A stretch of 51,741 nucleotides of DNA, from assembly GCA_022448265.1 (NCBI GenBank), contig JAKVCC010000023.1, positions 1 through 51,741 of the forward strand, written 5' to 3'. The notes beneath the pieces were generated by a model, which did no database searches, was not told the origin of the DNA, and saw only the letters and a list, made by a program, of their open reading frames with translations. Shown in pieces: positions 34,650 through 43,500 of the stretch (the stretch's first letter is position 1; every line of letters begins with the position of its first letter). The DNA comes from Pirellulales bacterium. GTDB taxonomy: Bacteria > Planctomycetota > Planctomycetia > Pirellulales > Lacipirellulaceae. A program made the translations under genes and the position numbers.

Positions 34650-36512
34650 ATGGAACCCAAAATCACTTTTTTGCAACTAAAAGAATATATGCGTGATGTC
34701 ATCAGTGACAAACACAAGGCTACAAAATGCAACTACCTGATTGAGCCTCAAAAGAATTCATTCTACGAATGGGAAGACTTTAATACTTCCAATCCGACAT
34801 TGATGCGAGTTCAAGGCAAGACCCTTCTTGGCTACAGGGCCGGCGGCACCGACACCTGTTATGTCATTTCTCCAAATGGAGACATTAGCTGGGGAAGCGA
34901 ATTGGGAATCGCCATCCTAGACGACAAGGGGGAAAATGTAACGCAAAGGTTCCCTCTTCCAATATTCCGATCACAAAGACGCATTGACTTCCCAAAAACC
35001 ATATCGCAATACAAAGAAGTTGTAGACGCTACTCCGGACGAAGACATTGCATATCACGATTTCAGGTTGATCAATTTAGATGCTTATGTGTACATCTACT
35101 ATCACAACGGAAAAATAGCCGACTTCCTTGATTTCATCGTCAAAATGCCAGAGGACATTTTCCTTTCGAAAATTAAAGACTGCGAAAAACTAATTGCGAA
35201 AAACCAGGTCACTACAGAAGAATGGTTTTCCATTTGGGCAGATTCTGAGTGGGAAAATGCAGGCATTGACGGCAATCGCAATTTCTACGGCGGCCGCTTG
35301 CCGAAGAACAACATCTCCATATACAAACTCAAGAACGGTGACATACATTGCACTCACAGGCCGGCACCGGATAACGCCATTCTCAATATTGGAAAAAACA
35401 CCTCGGTCGATACAACTGAAGATGGCATTCCCAAGCTGGGGACTTTAGAAACATGCGTCCGCGCCGACTGCTTCGACAACTCCCACCTTGGAAGCAATGG
35501 CACCGAAACACTTGCAACAATTCTAGGCCAGGAGGTTCTGATTTGCGTAACCCATGGCGTGCACAATCTTGCATTTTCCAATTCTCCAAGACCGGCCCGC
35601 AACCTGTGCTATTTGCCTTTTTTCCGAGTTAAGGACTACGAAACTGGTGAAGTTCTGCATTGGTCTCGAGAGCCGATCATGCTCATTGATGACCAATGGT
35701 CTGAATACACCTTCTATGGGAATTGGGTGGCATCACTGGACGAGTTTTGTTACACGTCCTTCCCCGGTGGCCAGCTTCCAGAAATTGAGGGCAAGAACGC
35801 TGAGGATGACTTGTTTTATTGCCCCATTGGCATAGGAGACACTGCCACAGGGAGGTTGTCATTCAAACCAAAAGACCTTTTGAGCCAAAGCGTGATGGAG
35901 AACATCAGGGACTACAAGTATTTCAATCAAAAAAAGAAAGAACTAGATGTCCCGGCAAATACCTACCACTTCAAAGAACCGATCAGTGGATGGACTTTCT
36001 CAATAGAAAATATCGCAAATCAAATGTCCATCATCGGCCATGTCCAAACTGAACTGATCGACGAAACACATCAACGCCCAGTCCACAAGGACGCTCAAAG
36101 CTTTGACTTTTCAATGAGCCTCTTTGATGGCCGAAGCATCTTCTACAGCGACGAGCTTGGATATGTCGCACTTATTCAAGGAGTCACTTTTGCCAAGGAG
36201 AATGGAAAAGATGTCTCCAGAATAGGCTACGGAGTCATCCTCATGCACAAAGAAGACCCTAATCGCATACTGTTTCGAAGCTTCAAAAGCGTTACGCCAA
36301 TTGAAACTTTGGATGGAATTACTTACGACAAACACTTCAAACAATTCACCCATGAGGAAATACTGTCGTTCATTCCGGCAAACGTTAAAACCATAAAAGA
36401 AACAATGACGAAGTTTGAGCCCTCTGGTTACACATACCCTTCGACCCACACGAGGTGGCTAAGAGACAAAGCTGCGGGCAAATCGTCTTTCGATGTGATT
36501 GAGTTTCCCTAA
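34650..36512 (+). CDS. Five-bladed propeller glycosidase-like protein (GH43/GH130-like, distant)
   Basis: About 620 residues from ATG 34650. No signal peptide. A GH130-like hallmark is seen near residues 270-340: DNSHLGSNGTETLA, VTHGVHNLAF, then RNLCYLPFFRVKDYETGEVL and HWSREPIM, which parallels 'GSN..P..T..GWL..yHGv...YrlGa.LLDl.dP..v..Rs..PIl' of beta-mannoside phosphorylases. A second similar pattern occurs near residues 505-560: VALIQGVTFAKEN, GYGVILMHKEDPNRILFRSF and KSVTPIE. The N-terminal 120 residues and the region between have no signature I know. Assignment is by pattern only. If correct it would cleave or phosphorolyse beta-linked oligosaccharides in the cytoplasm. AT-rich relative to most of the window, no operon partner. 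Confidence 0.5.
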   Translation: MEPKITFLQLKEYMRDVISDKHKATKCNYLIEPQKNSFYEWEDFNTSNPTLMRVQGKTLLGYRAGGTDTCYVISPNGDISWGSELGIAILDDKGENVTQRFPLPIFRSQRRIDFPKTISQYKEVVDATPDEDIAYHDFRLINLDAYVYIYYHNGKIADFLDFIVKMPEDIFLSKIKDCEKLIAKNQVTTEEWFSIWADSEWENAGIDGNRNFYGGRLPKNNISIYKLKNGDIHCTHRPAPDNAILNIGKNTSVDTTEDGIPKLGTLETCVRADCFDNSHLGSNGTETLATILGQEVLICVTHGVHNLAFSNSPRPARNLCYLPFFRVKDYETGEVLHWSREPIMLIDDQWSEYTFYGNWVASLDEFCYTSFPGGQLPEIEGKNAEDDLFYCPIGIGDTATGRLSFKPKDLLSQSVMENIRDYKYFNQKKKELDVPANTYHFKEPISGWTFSIENIANQMSIIGHVQTELIDETHQRPVHKDAQSFDFSMSLFDGRSIFYSDELGYVALIQGVTFAKENGKDVSRIGYGVILMHKEDPNRILFRSFKSVTPIETLDGITYDKHFKQFTHEEILSFIPANVKTIKETMTKFEPSGYTYPSTHTRWLRDKAAGKSSFDVIEFP

Positions 36513-36967
36513 TGACTAACAGGCCCTCACGACAGGAATACACCGAGGAAATGAAACTTACCACCAGCCCATGACTTATTGCATTTTCTCCCTTTCTTAG
36601 ATGGCCAAGGCGCATGACATGGGACAGGTGGCCTACCAAACTAAGAAACAGGCTTGCAACGCCTTGCCCAGCCCAAAGGGACCCGAAACGGATACTAAGG
36701 GCGGCACTTAAAGACTGCCGCATGGTTTACTGCAGGCCAATAGGTTGGTGTCACCGTATTGGTTGCCGCACCGTGTCACCAGATAACTGAGTGTTCGGGC
36801 GTCGAAACCGACTACTGCCTGAAATACCGAGGGGTTAGCTGGACAGGTCACAAATTTGGTTTTGACATCATCCCCAAAACCTCCTACACTGCCGTGACCT
36901 GCCTAGATTCAATTGTCGCTAACGATACTGCGGCAAGGTTCTCGGAGATTTAAAACAGCAGAAGTTA
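36513..36967. other. Gene-poor region with a small ORF and repeat copy B
   Basis: Contains the 36-residue ORF and repeat described separately (36601-36711). The remaining sequence to 36967 has no gene I can support. Confidence 0.4.
36601..36711 (+). CDS. Small ORF (36 residues) containing repeat copy B
   Basis: ATG 36601 to TAA 36711 encodes MAKAHDMGQVAYQTKKQACN followed by ALPSPKGPETDTKGGT. The segment 36621-36669 matches copy A at 30779-30827 in 40 of 49 bases, in the same reading frame. No Shine-Dalgarno of note. It could be a genuine small protein family or a fragment of a decayed mobile gene; I do not recognise it. Confidence 0.35.
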   Translation: MAKAHDMGQVAYQTKKQACNALPSPKGPETDTKGGT

Positions 36968-37333
36968 ATGGCAGCCCAAGTACGATCGACAACACGACTA
37001 GATTCCTCACGGCTGAATTTCTCACGGCTGGCATCCGTGTCGATTTGCCTCTGCGCCGTTGCCGTCTTACCGTTTCCTCAGTTTGCCTTGCTGACATGCG
37101 GGGCAACGACTGAGGCGGAATCTCCCAGTCACGACGACCGAGAGAACTTAGAGGAAGAGCAGGTTGTTCGCCCTTCGGCGCGCCGCAACACGAAACACCG
37201 AGACCACAGCCTCCTTAGCAAGTCTCATGACACCCGTATTCCGCTCCGCCAAATCGCTGCATACGCCGGTTACCTCCCGACGATAGTCGGCCATCAGCTT
37301 GCCAATGGTCTCCGCGCACCTTTGCTAATCTAG
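36968..37333 (+). CDS. Hypothetical small secreted protein
   Basis: 121 residues from ATG 36968. A hydrophobic segment SVSICLCAVAVLPFPQFALL (residues ~24-43) could be a signal peptide; then a polar, charged stretch (EAESPSHDDRENLEEEQVV) and the ending PTIVGHQLANGLRAPLLI. The hydrophobic-then-acidic layout looks protein-like and not random, but there is no clear Shine-Dalgarno and I cannot place it in a family with certainty. It stands alone in a gene-poor region. Confidence 0.4.
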   Translation: MAAQVRSTTRLDSSRLNFSRLASVSICLCAVAVLPFPQFALLTCGATTEAESPSHDDRENLEEEQVVRPSARRNTKHRDHSLLSKSHDTRIPLRQIAAYAGYLPTIVGHQLANGLRAPLLI

Positions 37334-37729
37334 ACTGCGCCGACTCTCTGCGCGCCGTATCCCTAGCCAGCCTTGGGGTGGTTGTGCGCTTGCCGAAATT
37401 ATTCGCATCGGCTGCTGCGTTTTTAGACTACTTTACCTTTCTTGCCAACTTTTTGCGGTCGTATTTCTGAGGATTGCTTGCACGAACACCTTTCGCGCCA
37501 ACGCACAGAGCATGGACCCAGACTTGCAAACCCATCCGCCTTTGTTGTTTTAATAGGTTTCTCGGTAATCACAGGATCAATCGTGGCATTGGATATATAT
37601 GGCTACAGCTTCTTTGCCGAAATCTAATCAGAACTTTGCTGGCGAACTCGCCAGGAATCTTGTCGCTGAACTGACTGTTAGTTTCGTGGCCATCAGTCAG
37701 TTCGCGGTTCAGAATGAGGCCCCACTTCC
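37334..37729. other. Upstream region of the sulP-dabA cluster
   Basis: About 400 bp without a gene; the last 95 bp contain two stable hairpins listed separately, so this is the likely promoter and leader of the whole inorganic-carbon cluster. Confidence 0.45.
37639..37703 (+). promoter_or_regulatory. Two consecutive hairpins in the sulP leader
   Basis: CTGGCG (37639-37644) pairs with CGCCAG (37649-37654) over AACT. Then GAACTGACTG (37668-37677) pairs perfectly with CAGTCAGTTC (37694-37703), a 10-bp stem with a 16-nt loop. The second ends 26 bp before ATG 37730 and close to the GAGG at ~37715. It may be an operator, an mRNA structure controlling sulP translation, or an attenuator; no T-run follows. 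Confidence 0.45.
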
Positions 37730-39370
37730 ATGAGCCAGGAATCAACGCCAGCTCCCAGAGGAACACTCGAAGGACTTCGCAAGTTTTGGAAGCACGATAT
37801 TCTTTCGGGCTTTCTTGTGTTCCTGATCGCGCTGCCCCTTTGCCTTGGGATCTCGCTAGCGTCCGGATACCCGGCCATTGCGGGAATCTTCACCGCAATT
37901 ATCGGAGGATTGTTGGCGACGTTTTTCAGCAATTCAGAGCTTACCATCAAAGGACCTGCAGCAGGCCTTATTGTAATAGCACTTGGCTGTGTTACTGAAT
38001 TTGGTTTTACCGGGGGGGCGGATCCGGCTGCCGACATGCAAGCCTATCGACTCGCCCTTGGGGTCGGTGTTGCCGCAGGCATCCTTCAAATTCTCATCGG
38101 CATGTTTCGAGCTGGGATCCTCGGCGAGTTTTTTCCCACCGCAGCGATTCACGGATTACTCGCCTCGATCGGTGTGATCATCATAGCTAAGCAATTCCCG
38201 CTAACCTTGGGATTGGACTCGAAAGGCGAACCTTTAGAGCTACTTGCAAAGATCCCACAGTTCATCATGGAGATGAACCCAATTGTGGCACTCATTGGGA
38301 TCATCAGCCTGATCATTATGTTCGGTTACCCACTTATTAAGAGCCCACGCCTAAGGGCGATTCCCGCTCCTGTAGTAGTCCTTGCTATTACCGTTCCCTT
38401 GGGGATGTACTTCGATCTGGGGGAGGAACGCACCTATTCGTTCGGCGGCCACGATTACCCTCTTGGAGCAAATTTTCTCGTCAATGTCCCCAAAAACATG
38501 TTCAGCGCCATAACCTTTCCAGACTTCTCTGGCTTGGGCACTACGATAGCGCTGAAGTACATCATGATGTTCGCATTGATTGGAAGTTTGGAATCCCTTC
38601 TGAGCGCTAAAGCAATTGACGAAATCGATCCTTGGCGCAGAAAAACCAACCAGAACCGTGATCTGGCTGCCGTCGGACTAGGCAATACCCTCTGCGCTTT
38701 TGTTGGCGGGTTGCCGATGATCTCTGAAATCGTACGGAGCAAAGCCAATATCGACAACGGCGCCAAAACTCGATTTGCCAACATGTCTCATGGAATCTGC
38801 TTACTCGTCTTTGTCGCGCTCTTACCGGGCTTGATCAATCAGATCCCACTCGCTGCATTGGGCGCGATGTTGGTTCGCGTCGGCTTCCGCTTGGCGTCAC
38901 CACAAGAATTTCTCCACATGTACAAAGTTGGGCGCGAACAACTGGTCATTTTTGTTTCAACTATTGTAGGTGTGCTGGCGACAGATTTACTCATCGGCAT
39001 TGCCATCGGCATTGCCGTCAAGGCAGCCTTCCACATCTTTAATGGCGTGCCCTTGCTGTCTCTCTTTCGACTGCGAGTCAGCATCGAGCAGAGAGAGAAA
39101 GATGGGGTAACGGTTGCCGTAAGGGACTCTGCAGTGTTTAGCACGTGGATTAGCCTAAAGAGGAAATTAGAACCATTAAAAAGTGAGCCTAGGGTTGTTC
39201 TTGATTTTTCGGAGACCTGCTTTGTTGACCATACTGTCATGGAACGGCTCAAAGAAATGGAAAATGAATTCAAGGATAATGATTCAACATTGGTCATTAC
39301 TGGATTAGACCAGCATCAAAAGCTCTCGAACTATGCGACCGCCGGCCGAAAAAGGAGCCGCATTAGGTAG
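37730..39370 (+). CDS. SulP family anion transporter (bicarbonate or sulfate)
   Basis: 546 residues. SulP/SLC26 inner-membrane transporter: FWKHDILSGFLVFLIALPLC opening, the TM3-like region SNSELTIKGPAAGLIVIA, about 12 hydrophobic helices, GNTLCAFVGGLPMISEIVRS, and a C-terminal cytoplasmic STAS domain (RVVLDFSETCFVDHTVMERL, STLVITGLDQHQKL). SulP members carry sulfate, bicarbonate (BicA type), or chloride. Its position 104 bp upstream of dabA makes bicarbonate the best guess, with Na+ or H+ coupling unknown. First gene of the 11-gene same-strand cluster. Confidence 0.88.
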   Translation: MSQESTPAPRGTLEGLRKFWKHDILSGFLVFLIALPLCLGISLASGYPAIAGIFTAIIGGLLATFFSNSELTIKGPAAGLIVIALGCVTEFGFTGGADPAADMQAYRLALGVGVAAGILQILIGMFRAGILGEFFPTAAIHGLLASIGVIIIAKQFPLTLGLDSKGEPLELLAKIPQFIMEMNPIVALIGIISLIIMFGYPLIKSPRLRAIPAPVVVLAITVPLGMYFDLGEERTYSFGGHDYPLGANFLVNVPKNMFSAITFPDFSGLGTTIALKYIMMFALIGSLESLLSAKAIDEIDPWRRKTNQNRDLAAVGLGNTLCAFVGGLPMISEIVRSKANIDNGAKTRFANMSHGICLLVFVALLPGLINQIPLAALGAMLVRVGFRLASPQEFLHMYKVGREQLVIFVSTIVGVLATDLLIGIAIGIAVKAAFHIFNGVPLLSLFRLRVSIEQREKDGVTVAVRDSAVFSTWISLKRKLEPLKSEPRVVLDFSETCFVDHTVMERLKEMENEFKDNDSTLVITGLDQHQKLSNYATAGRKRSRIR

Positions 39371-39474
39371 GCATGGGGTTTGGCCATTTCCACCTTTACT
39401 GAGCTTTAAAATTAAGCAGCATCAACAGGCTGAATGTGCGGAGGGTCGTGAGATAAGCGACTGAGTCGGAACAA

Positions 39475-42348
39475 ATGTCGATGAAACCAAATTTTCAGGA
39501 TTTCCAAACGCTTTCCCCCGAAGAAGGAGAGCGAGTGCGGGACAGGGTCGCTGAGGCGTGTAAGCCAATTGCCCAGTCCTGGCCGATGAAGACATTCGCT
39601 TACCGCAATCCGTTGCGCGGCTTAGAGTCCTTGCCGTTTGACGAAGCGGTCAGCGAGGGCAAACAGCTGATTGGTGGAAACGGATACCTCTCGAATGAAG
39701 ACTATCGCCGCTTGTATCGCGAGGGACGCATTGCAGATCAGGCCATCGAACATGCCCTGCACACGGCTGGCATTGAGGCGGCAACCGAACCCGTAACCTT
39801 GGGTGATCGGAAAATTGAATTCTGGGAAGTGTTACGATTGCATCTACTGTTTGGCTTTGACGCACTCGACCCCGCCTTATTAACCTGGCAGCTTAGCGCC
39901 GGTTCGCTGCAACAAGATCTATGGCAAAGCAGCCTCTCTGCGCTGGGATTGGTCGATGCAGCACATGGCAGCAACGACCAACAGCGCCCTACCAATGCGC
40001 CCACAGATATCGATCTGCCAGCTGATCACACACTCAGCGACTGGCTTGATAAACTGGCCGGAGCGTCGTTGGTTGACCAGATTAATGATCAAATGATCAA
40101 ATGGAACGCCGCCTTTCTGGACGAGGGGATGGCCGGCTGGCAAATGCCCGGCAGACAGGCTGGCTTTTATGCCAGCTGGCGACAATTAGCTCAGCGGGAT
40201 TTCTCCGGACGCTTTCTGGGCATCAGACAGTTCGCTAACAAATGCCGCGCGTTACCCAATTCACCGGCAGACGCAATCGCCACCCATCTGACAACGCTGG
40301 AAATTCCCCAGGAACGTTGGCCTGACTATATGGCGCGACTGTTTGCCCAGTTGCCCGGTTGGGTAGGCTTTATTCGCTGGCGAAGCGAGAATCCCAATTA
40401 TGCGGCCCAAGCAGAACATCCGATGGACCCGGTCGAATACCTGGCCGTCCGACTGTTCTACGAAGTGGAGCTCGTCCAGGCATTCTGCCACCGGCAATGG
40501 TCTAGCAAAGGGACCCTGTCGGCACTGCGGTCTCACTGGGAGCAGAATCCAGTTAACGGGAGCCACCCAATAGATGCTATCACACACGGCATCTGTCGCG
40601 ACGGCTGGCGCTGCTACCAACTCGCCCAACGTCTGCAACTCACACCGCAAGACGTCCAGCAGCTGACCGCTGCCAACATCAAAGTTCTGCTGGGCTGGCT
40701 GGACGCACTACCAACAGGTCGGCACGGACCGATCTGGCTCAGCGCACTGGAATTCAGCTTTCGCGACCAACTCCTCGGCCAGCTGGCAGCCCAGCAAAAC
40801 GTGCCCCACAGCGCAGCCGACCGACCTCTGGCACAAATGGTGATGTGTATCGATACCCGGTCCGAATCGTTCCGCCGGCACATCGAAGCAGAGGGACCGT
40901 ACGAGACACTTGGGTATGCGGGGTTCTTTGGCATCGCGATGAGTCATCAAGCGTTCGACGGATCTGAACGGGCCGCCTTGTGCCCAGTGATCGTCGCACC
41001 CGGGTTTGAAGTCAGCGAAGTGCCGCGCGGCGATCAGGAGCAACCGCTTAAGCAGTATGCGTCGGGTTTCCGATGGCAACAACTGGGCCAGCACCTGTTT
41101 CATGACCTGAAGAGTAACCCGATCGGCTCGTTCATGTTGATTGACCTGCTCGGTCTGTTCTATACTGCGCGGTTGATCGGCAAGACGTTTCTGCAGACCC
41201 CTTATGAAACCATCAAGGCTACAGCTGCAAGGTGGTTTGTGCGGCCGGTCGCAACGCACATTCCCGTCGATCGAGTGGAAGAAGCAGACGCCCCGCCAGC
41301 CGATACGTTGGCTCACGGATTTACCCCGGACGAACAGGCCACCTTTGTGGAAAAAGGGTTGCGAGCCATCGGTCTGACCGAGAATTTTGGTCGGTTCATC
41401 GTGGCCTGTGGCCATGGCAGTACTTCCGAGAATAATCCGTATTTTGCTGCCTACAACTGCGGTGCCTGCGGCGGCGGTCATGGCGATCCTAATGCACGTG
41501 TGTTTGCCCGCATGGGAAATCAGCCGCACGTCCGTCGTATGCTCAAGAAAAATGGCCTGGAGATTCCCGACGACACCTGGTTCCTGGCGGCCAAACATAA
41601 CACTGCGACTGATCAGGTTTCGTTCTACGATGAGCAAGACATCCCGGCGAGCCACACTGCCGATCTGCAACGTCTGGTGGAAGACCTCAAAAAAGCCGGC
41701 CGCCACCAAGCGCTGGAACGCTGCCAGCGCACGCCAGCGGCACCGACTAACACTTCCCCGCAGGGCGCCGCAAGCCACATGGCCTCCAGAACAATTGACT
41801 GGGCCAATGTCCGACCGGAATGGGGCCTCTCCAGCAACGCAGCGTTCATCCTCGGACGCCGCGCGCTGACCAAGGGGCTCGATTTGGGAGGGCGGGTCTT
41901 TCTGCATTCGTACAATCCGGATACAGACACCGAGGGCGCCTTTCTGGAAGCACTGATGAACGCGCCGTTAGTCGTGGCACAATGGATCAGCATGGAATAT
42001 TACTTCTCTGCCGTGGATCCTGTCGTTTATGGCAGCGGCAGTAAAGTGACGCACAATGTGGTCTCCGGAGTCGGCGTAATGCACGGCAGCCATGGCGATC
42101 TGCAAGCGGGGCTGCCGCTGCAGAGCGTCAACAACGGCGCCAAACGCTATCACGAACCGGTCCGACTGCTAGCGATCATCGAGGCCCCCACCTCGCGCAT
42201 TGCAACAATAATTCAAAACCACACCACGTTGCAGAACCTGTTCCATAACCAGTGGGTCAATCTGGTGGCTTATGACCCAGGCAGAGGTGGATTTTTCCGT
42301 TATCGTCCCGACGCTACTTGGGAGGTCATCGATGTTCCCGCGGCTTGA
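39475..42348 (+). CDS. dabA: DabA, zinc-containing inorganic-carbon transporter subunit (UPF0753/DUF2309)
   Basis: 957 residues, full length for the family. DabA is a beta-carbonic-anhydrase-like peripheral membrane protein that, with a NuoL-like partner (DabB), hydrates CO2 vectorially to bicarbonate using an ion gradient. All four zinc-site residues are present: C458 and D460 in MCIDTRSESFRRH, H647 in CGHGSTSENNPYF, and C662 in AAYNCGACGGGHG; the 15-residue H-to-C spacing equals that of characterised DabA (H524/C539). The N-terminus has AYRNPLRGLESLPF, conserved in the family. Downstream is not a single dabB but an Mrp-like operon (48 bp to mrpE). The four ligands in place argue that it is active. 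Confidence 0.95.
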   Translation: MSMKPNFQDFQTLSPEEGERVRDRVAEACKPIAQSWPMKTFAYRNPLRGLESLPFDEAVSEGKQLIGGNGYLSNEDYRRLYREGRIADQAIEHALHTAGIEAATEPVTLGDRKIEFWEVLRLHLLFGFDALDPALLTWQLSAGSLQQDLWQSSLSALGLVDAAHGSNDQQRPTNAPTDIDLPADHTLSDWLDKLAGASLVDQINDQMIKWNAAFLDEGMAGWQMPGRQAGFYASWRQLAQRDFSGRFLGIRQFANKCRALPNSPADAIATHLTTLEIPQERWPDYMARLFAQLPGWVGFIRWRSENPNYAAQAEHPMDPVEYLAVRLFYEVELVQAFCHRQWSSKGTLSALRSHWEQNPVNGSHPIDAITHGICRDGWRCYQLAQRLQLTPQDVQQLTAANIKVLLGWLDALPTGRHGPIWLSALEFSFRDQLLGQLAAQQNVPHSAADRPLAQMVMCIDTRSESFRRHIEAEGPYETLGYAGFFGIAMSHQAFDGSERAALCPVIVAPGFEVSEVPRGDQEQPLKQYASGFRWQQLGQHLFHDLKSNPIGSFMLIDLLGLFYTARLIGKTFLQTPYETIKATAARWFVRPVATHIPVDRVEEADAPPADTLAHGFTPDEQATFVEKGLRAIGLTENFGRFIVACGHGSTSENNPYFAAYNCGACGGGHGDPNARVFARMGNQPHVRRMLKKNGLEIPDDTWFLAAKHNTATDQVSFYDEQDIPASHTADLQRLVEDLKKAGRHQALERCQRTPAAPTNTSPQGAASHMASRTIDWANVRPEWGLSSNAAFILGRRALTKGLDLGGRVFLHSYNPDTDTEGAFLEALMNAPLVVAQWISMEYYFSAVDPVVYGSGSKVTHNVVSGVGVMHGSHGDLQAGLPLQSVNNGAKRYHEPVRLLAIIEAPTSRIATIIQNHTTLQNLFHNQWVNLVAYDPGRGGFFRYRPDATWEVIDVPAA

Positions 42349-42396
42349 CTCCGAGGCGTTATCCGCAAACGACTATCACAGAATGACCTCAGATTT

Positions 42397-42900
42397 ATGA
42401 AACCAAACTATTACACCCTTCTGGCACTGAAGACCGGTCTGCTCACGCTCATCTGGTGCGCGCTCTCCAGTCCTGACATCTTCTCCGAGTCAGGTCTATG
42501 GGATGTCGTCATGGGGGCCGTTGCAGCCTTTACGGTGGCTTGGCTAAACACTGAACGCAAGGGCGTTTACGGCGCAATCCGTGTGGGACAACTGTTGGGC
42601 TATTGCCTCTGGCTGGCTGGCAGCATCTTCCGCAGCGGCTGTCATCTTTCTTTGCTGATTCTCAATCCAAGACTTCCCATTAACCCGAAGATGATCCGCC
42701 ACCGCTGCGAGCTGTCGAACGATTCCAGTGCCGTGCTGCTAGCAAACTCTATCACACTCACTCCCGGCACAATCACGGTCGAACTCGACTCACATGACCT
42801 GATCGTGCACACCATTGACGACAGCTCTGCTGCGGACGTGACCGACCGGCATATTGAACGGAAGATCGATGGCCTGTTTTCCACAAAAGGAATGTCATGA
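42397..42900 (+). CDS. mrpE: MrpE/MnhE-like cation antiporter subunit
   Basis: 167 residues. Two N-terminal hydrophobic helices (LLALKTGLLTLIWCALSS, WDVVMGAVAAFTVAWLN), a third around LGYCLWLAGSIFRSGCHLSL, and the typical C-terminal cytoplasmic part: LNPRLPINPKMIRH..., LLANSITLTPGTITVEL, and DLIVHTIDD. MrpE is a structural subunit of multi-subunit Na+/H+ antiporters, the counterpart of MbhA in archaeal membrane-bound hydrogenase. Overlaps mrpF by 4 bp (ATGA). Confidence 0.9.
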   Translation: MKPNYYTLLALKTGLLTLIWCALSSPDIFSESGLWDVVMGAVAAFTVAWLNTERKGVYGAIRVGQLLGYCLWLAGSIFRSGCHLSLLILNPRLPINPKMIRHRCELSNDSSAVLLANSITLTPGTITVELDSHDLIVHTIDDSSAADVTDRHIERKIDGLFSTKGMS

Positions 42901-43193
42901 TGGATTTCTTTCAAGCCACATTCATTCCAGGTGTCATGATGGGGCTCGCACTATTGAGTACCGCCTACCTGTACCGCGTCCTGTGCGGCCCAACGGTTTT
43001 TGACCGGATGCTGGGCCTCAACGGCATTTCGACGAAAGTGATCCTATTGCTCCTCGTGATCGGAACCGCGAACGATCGTGTGGACATGTTTGTCGATATC
43101 GCTTTGGGCTATGCCCTTCTGAATTTGGTAGGATCACTGGCAATCGCCAAGTACCTCGAACACCAGGGGGATGCGATTAATGCAATGGATTGA
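42897..43193 (+). CDS. mrpF: MrpF/MnhF-like cation antiporter subunit
   Basis: 98 residues, three hydrophobic helices. Signatures: YRVLCGPTVFDRMLGLNGIS (family 'RvirGPt..DRivalN' motif) and VDMFVDIALGYALLNLVGSL. Small membrane subunit of Mrp-type antiporters, MbhB equivalent. Overlaps both neighbours, which indicates tight translational coupling. Confidence 0.92.
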   Translation: MMDFFQATFIPGVMMGLALLSTAYLYRVLCGPTVFDRMLGLNGISTKVILLLLVIGTANDRVDMFVDIALGYALLNLVGSLAIAKYLEHQGDAINAMD

Positions 43194-43500
43194 CTCTGTA
43201 AAAGATCCGGCAGCGATGGCATTGATTCTGGTCGGGCTGTTCTTTTTGGTCGTGGCAGCGATCGGTGTGCTCCGCTTGCCAGATATTTATACGCGCTGCC
43301 ACGCAGTATCATTGGCCGATTCGCTGGGCGCTTTTTTTCTACTGGCAGGACTATCGCTGCACGCTAGCACCAACATGGTCCTGGTGAAGATTTTGGCGGT
43401 GCTGGTGCTACTCTACTTGCTCAACCCCGCGATTGCGCACCTGACTGTCCGCGCTGCGCATCGCTCGGGCCTCAAGCCCTGGAGCAGAGAAGACACATGA
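43180..43500 (+). CDS. mrpG: MrpG/MnhG-like cation antiporter subunit
   Basis: 106 residues from ATG 43180, chosen because AGGGGG (43165-43170) lies 9 nt upstream; ATG 43171 would leave only 0-1 nt. Family signature GVLRLPDIYTRCHAVSLADS and LGAFFLLAGLSL with three hydrophobic helices. Overlaps mrpF by 14 bp and the next gene by 4 bp. MbhC equivalent. Confidence 0.92.
   Translation: MQWIDSVKDPAAMALILVGLFFLVVAAIGVLRLPDIYTRCHAVSLADSLGAFFLLAGLSLHASTNMVLVKILAVLVLLYLLNPAIAHLTVRAAHRSGLKPWSREDT

Noticed and set aside
40708-41907. 399-codon minus-strand ORF inside dabA
   Set aside because: Antisense shadow of a GC-rich gene; the plus-strand product has intact DabA motifs throughout.
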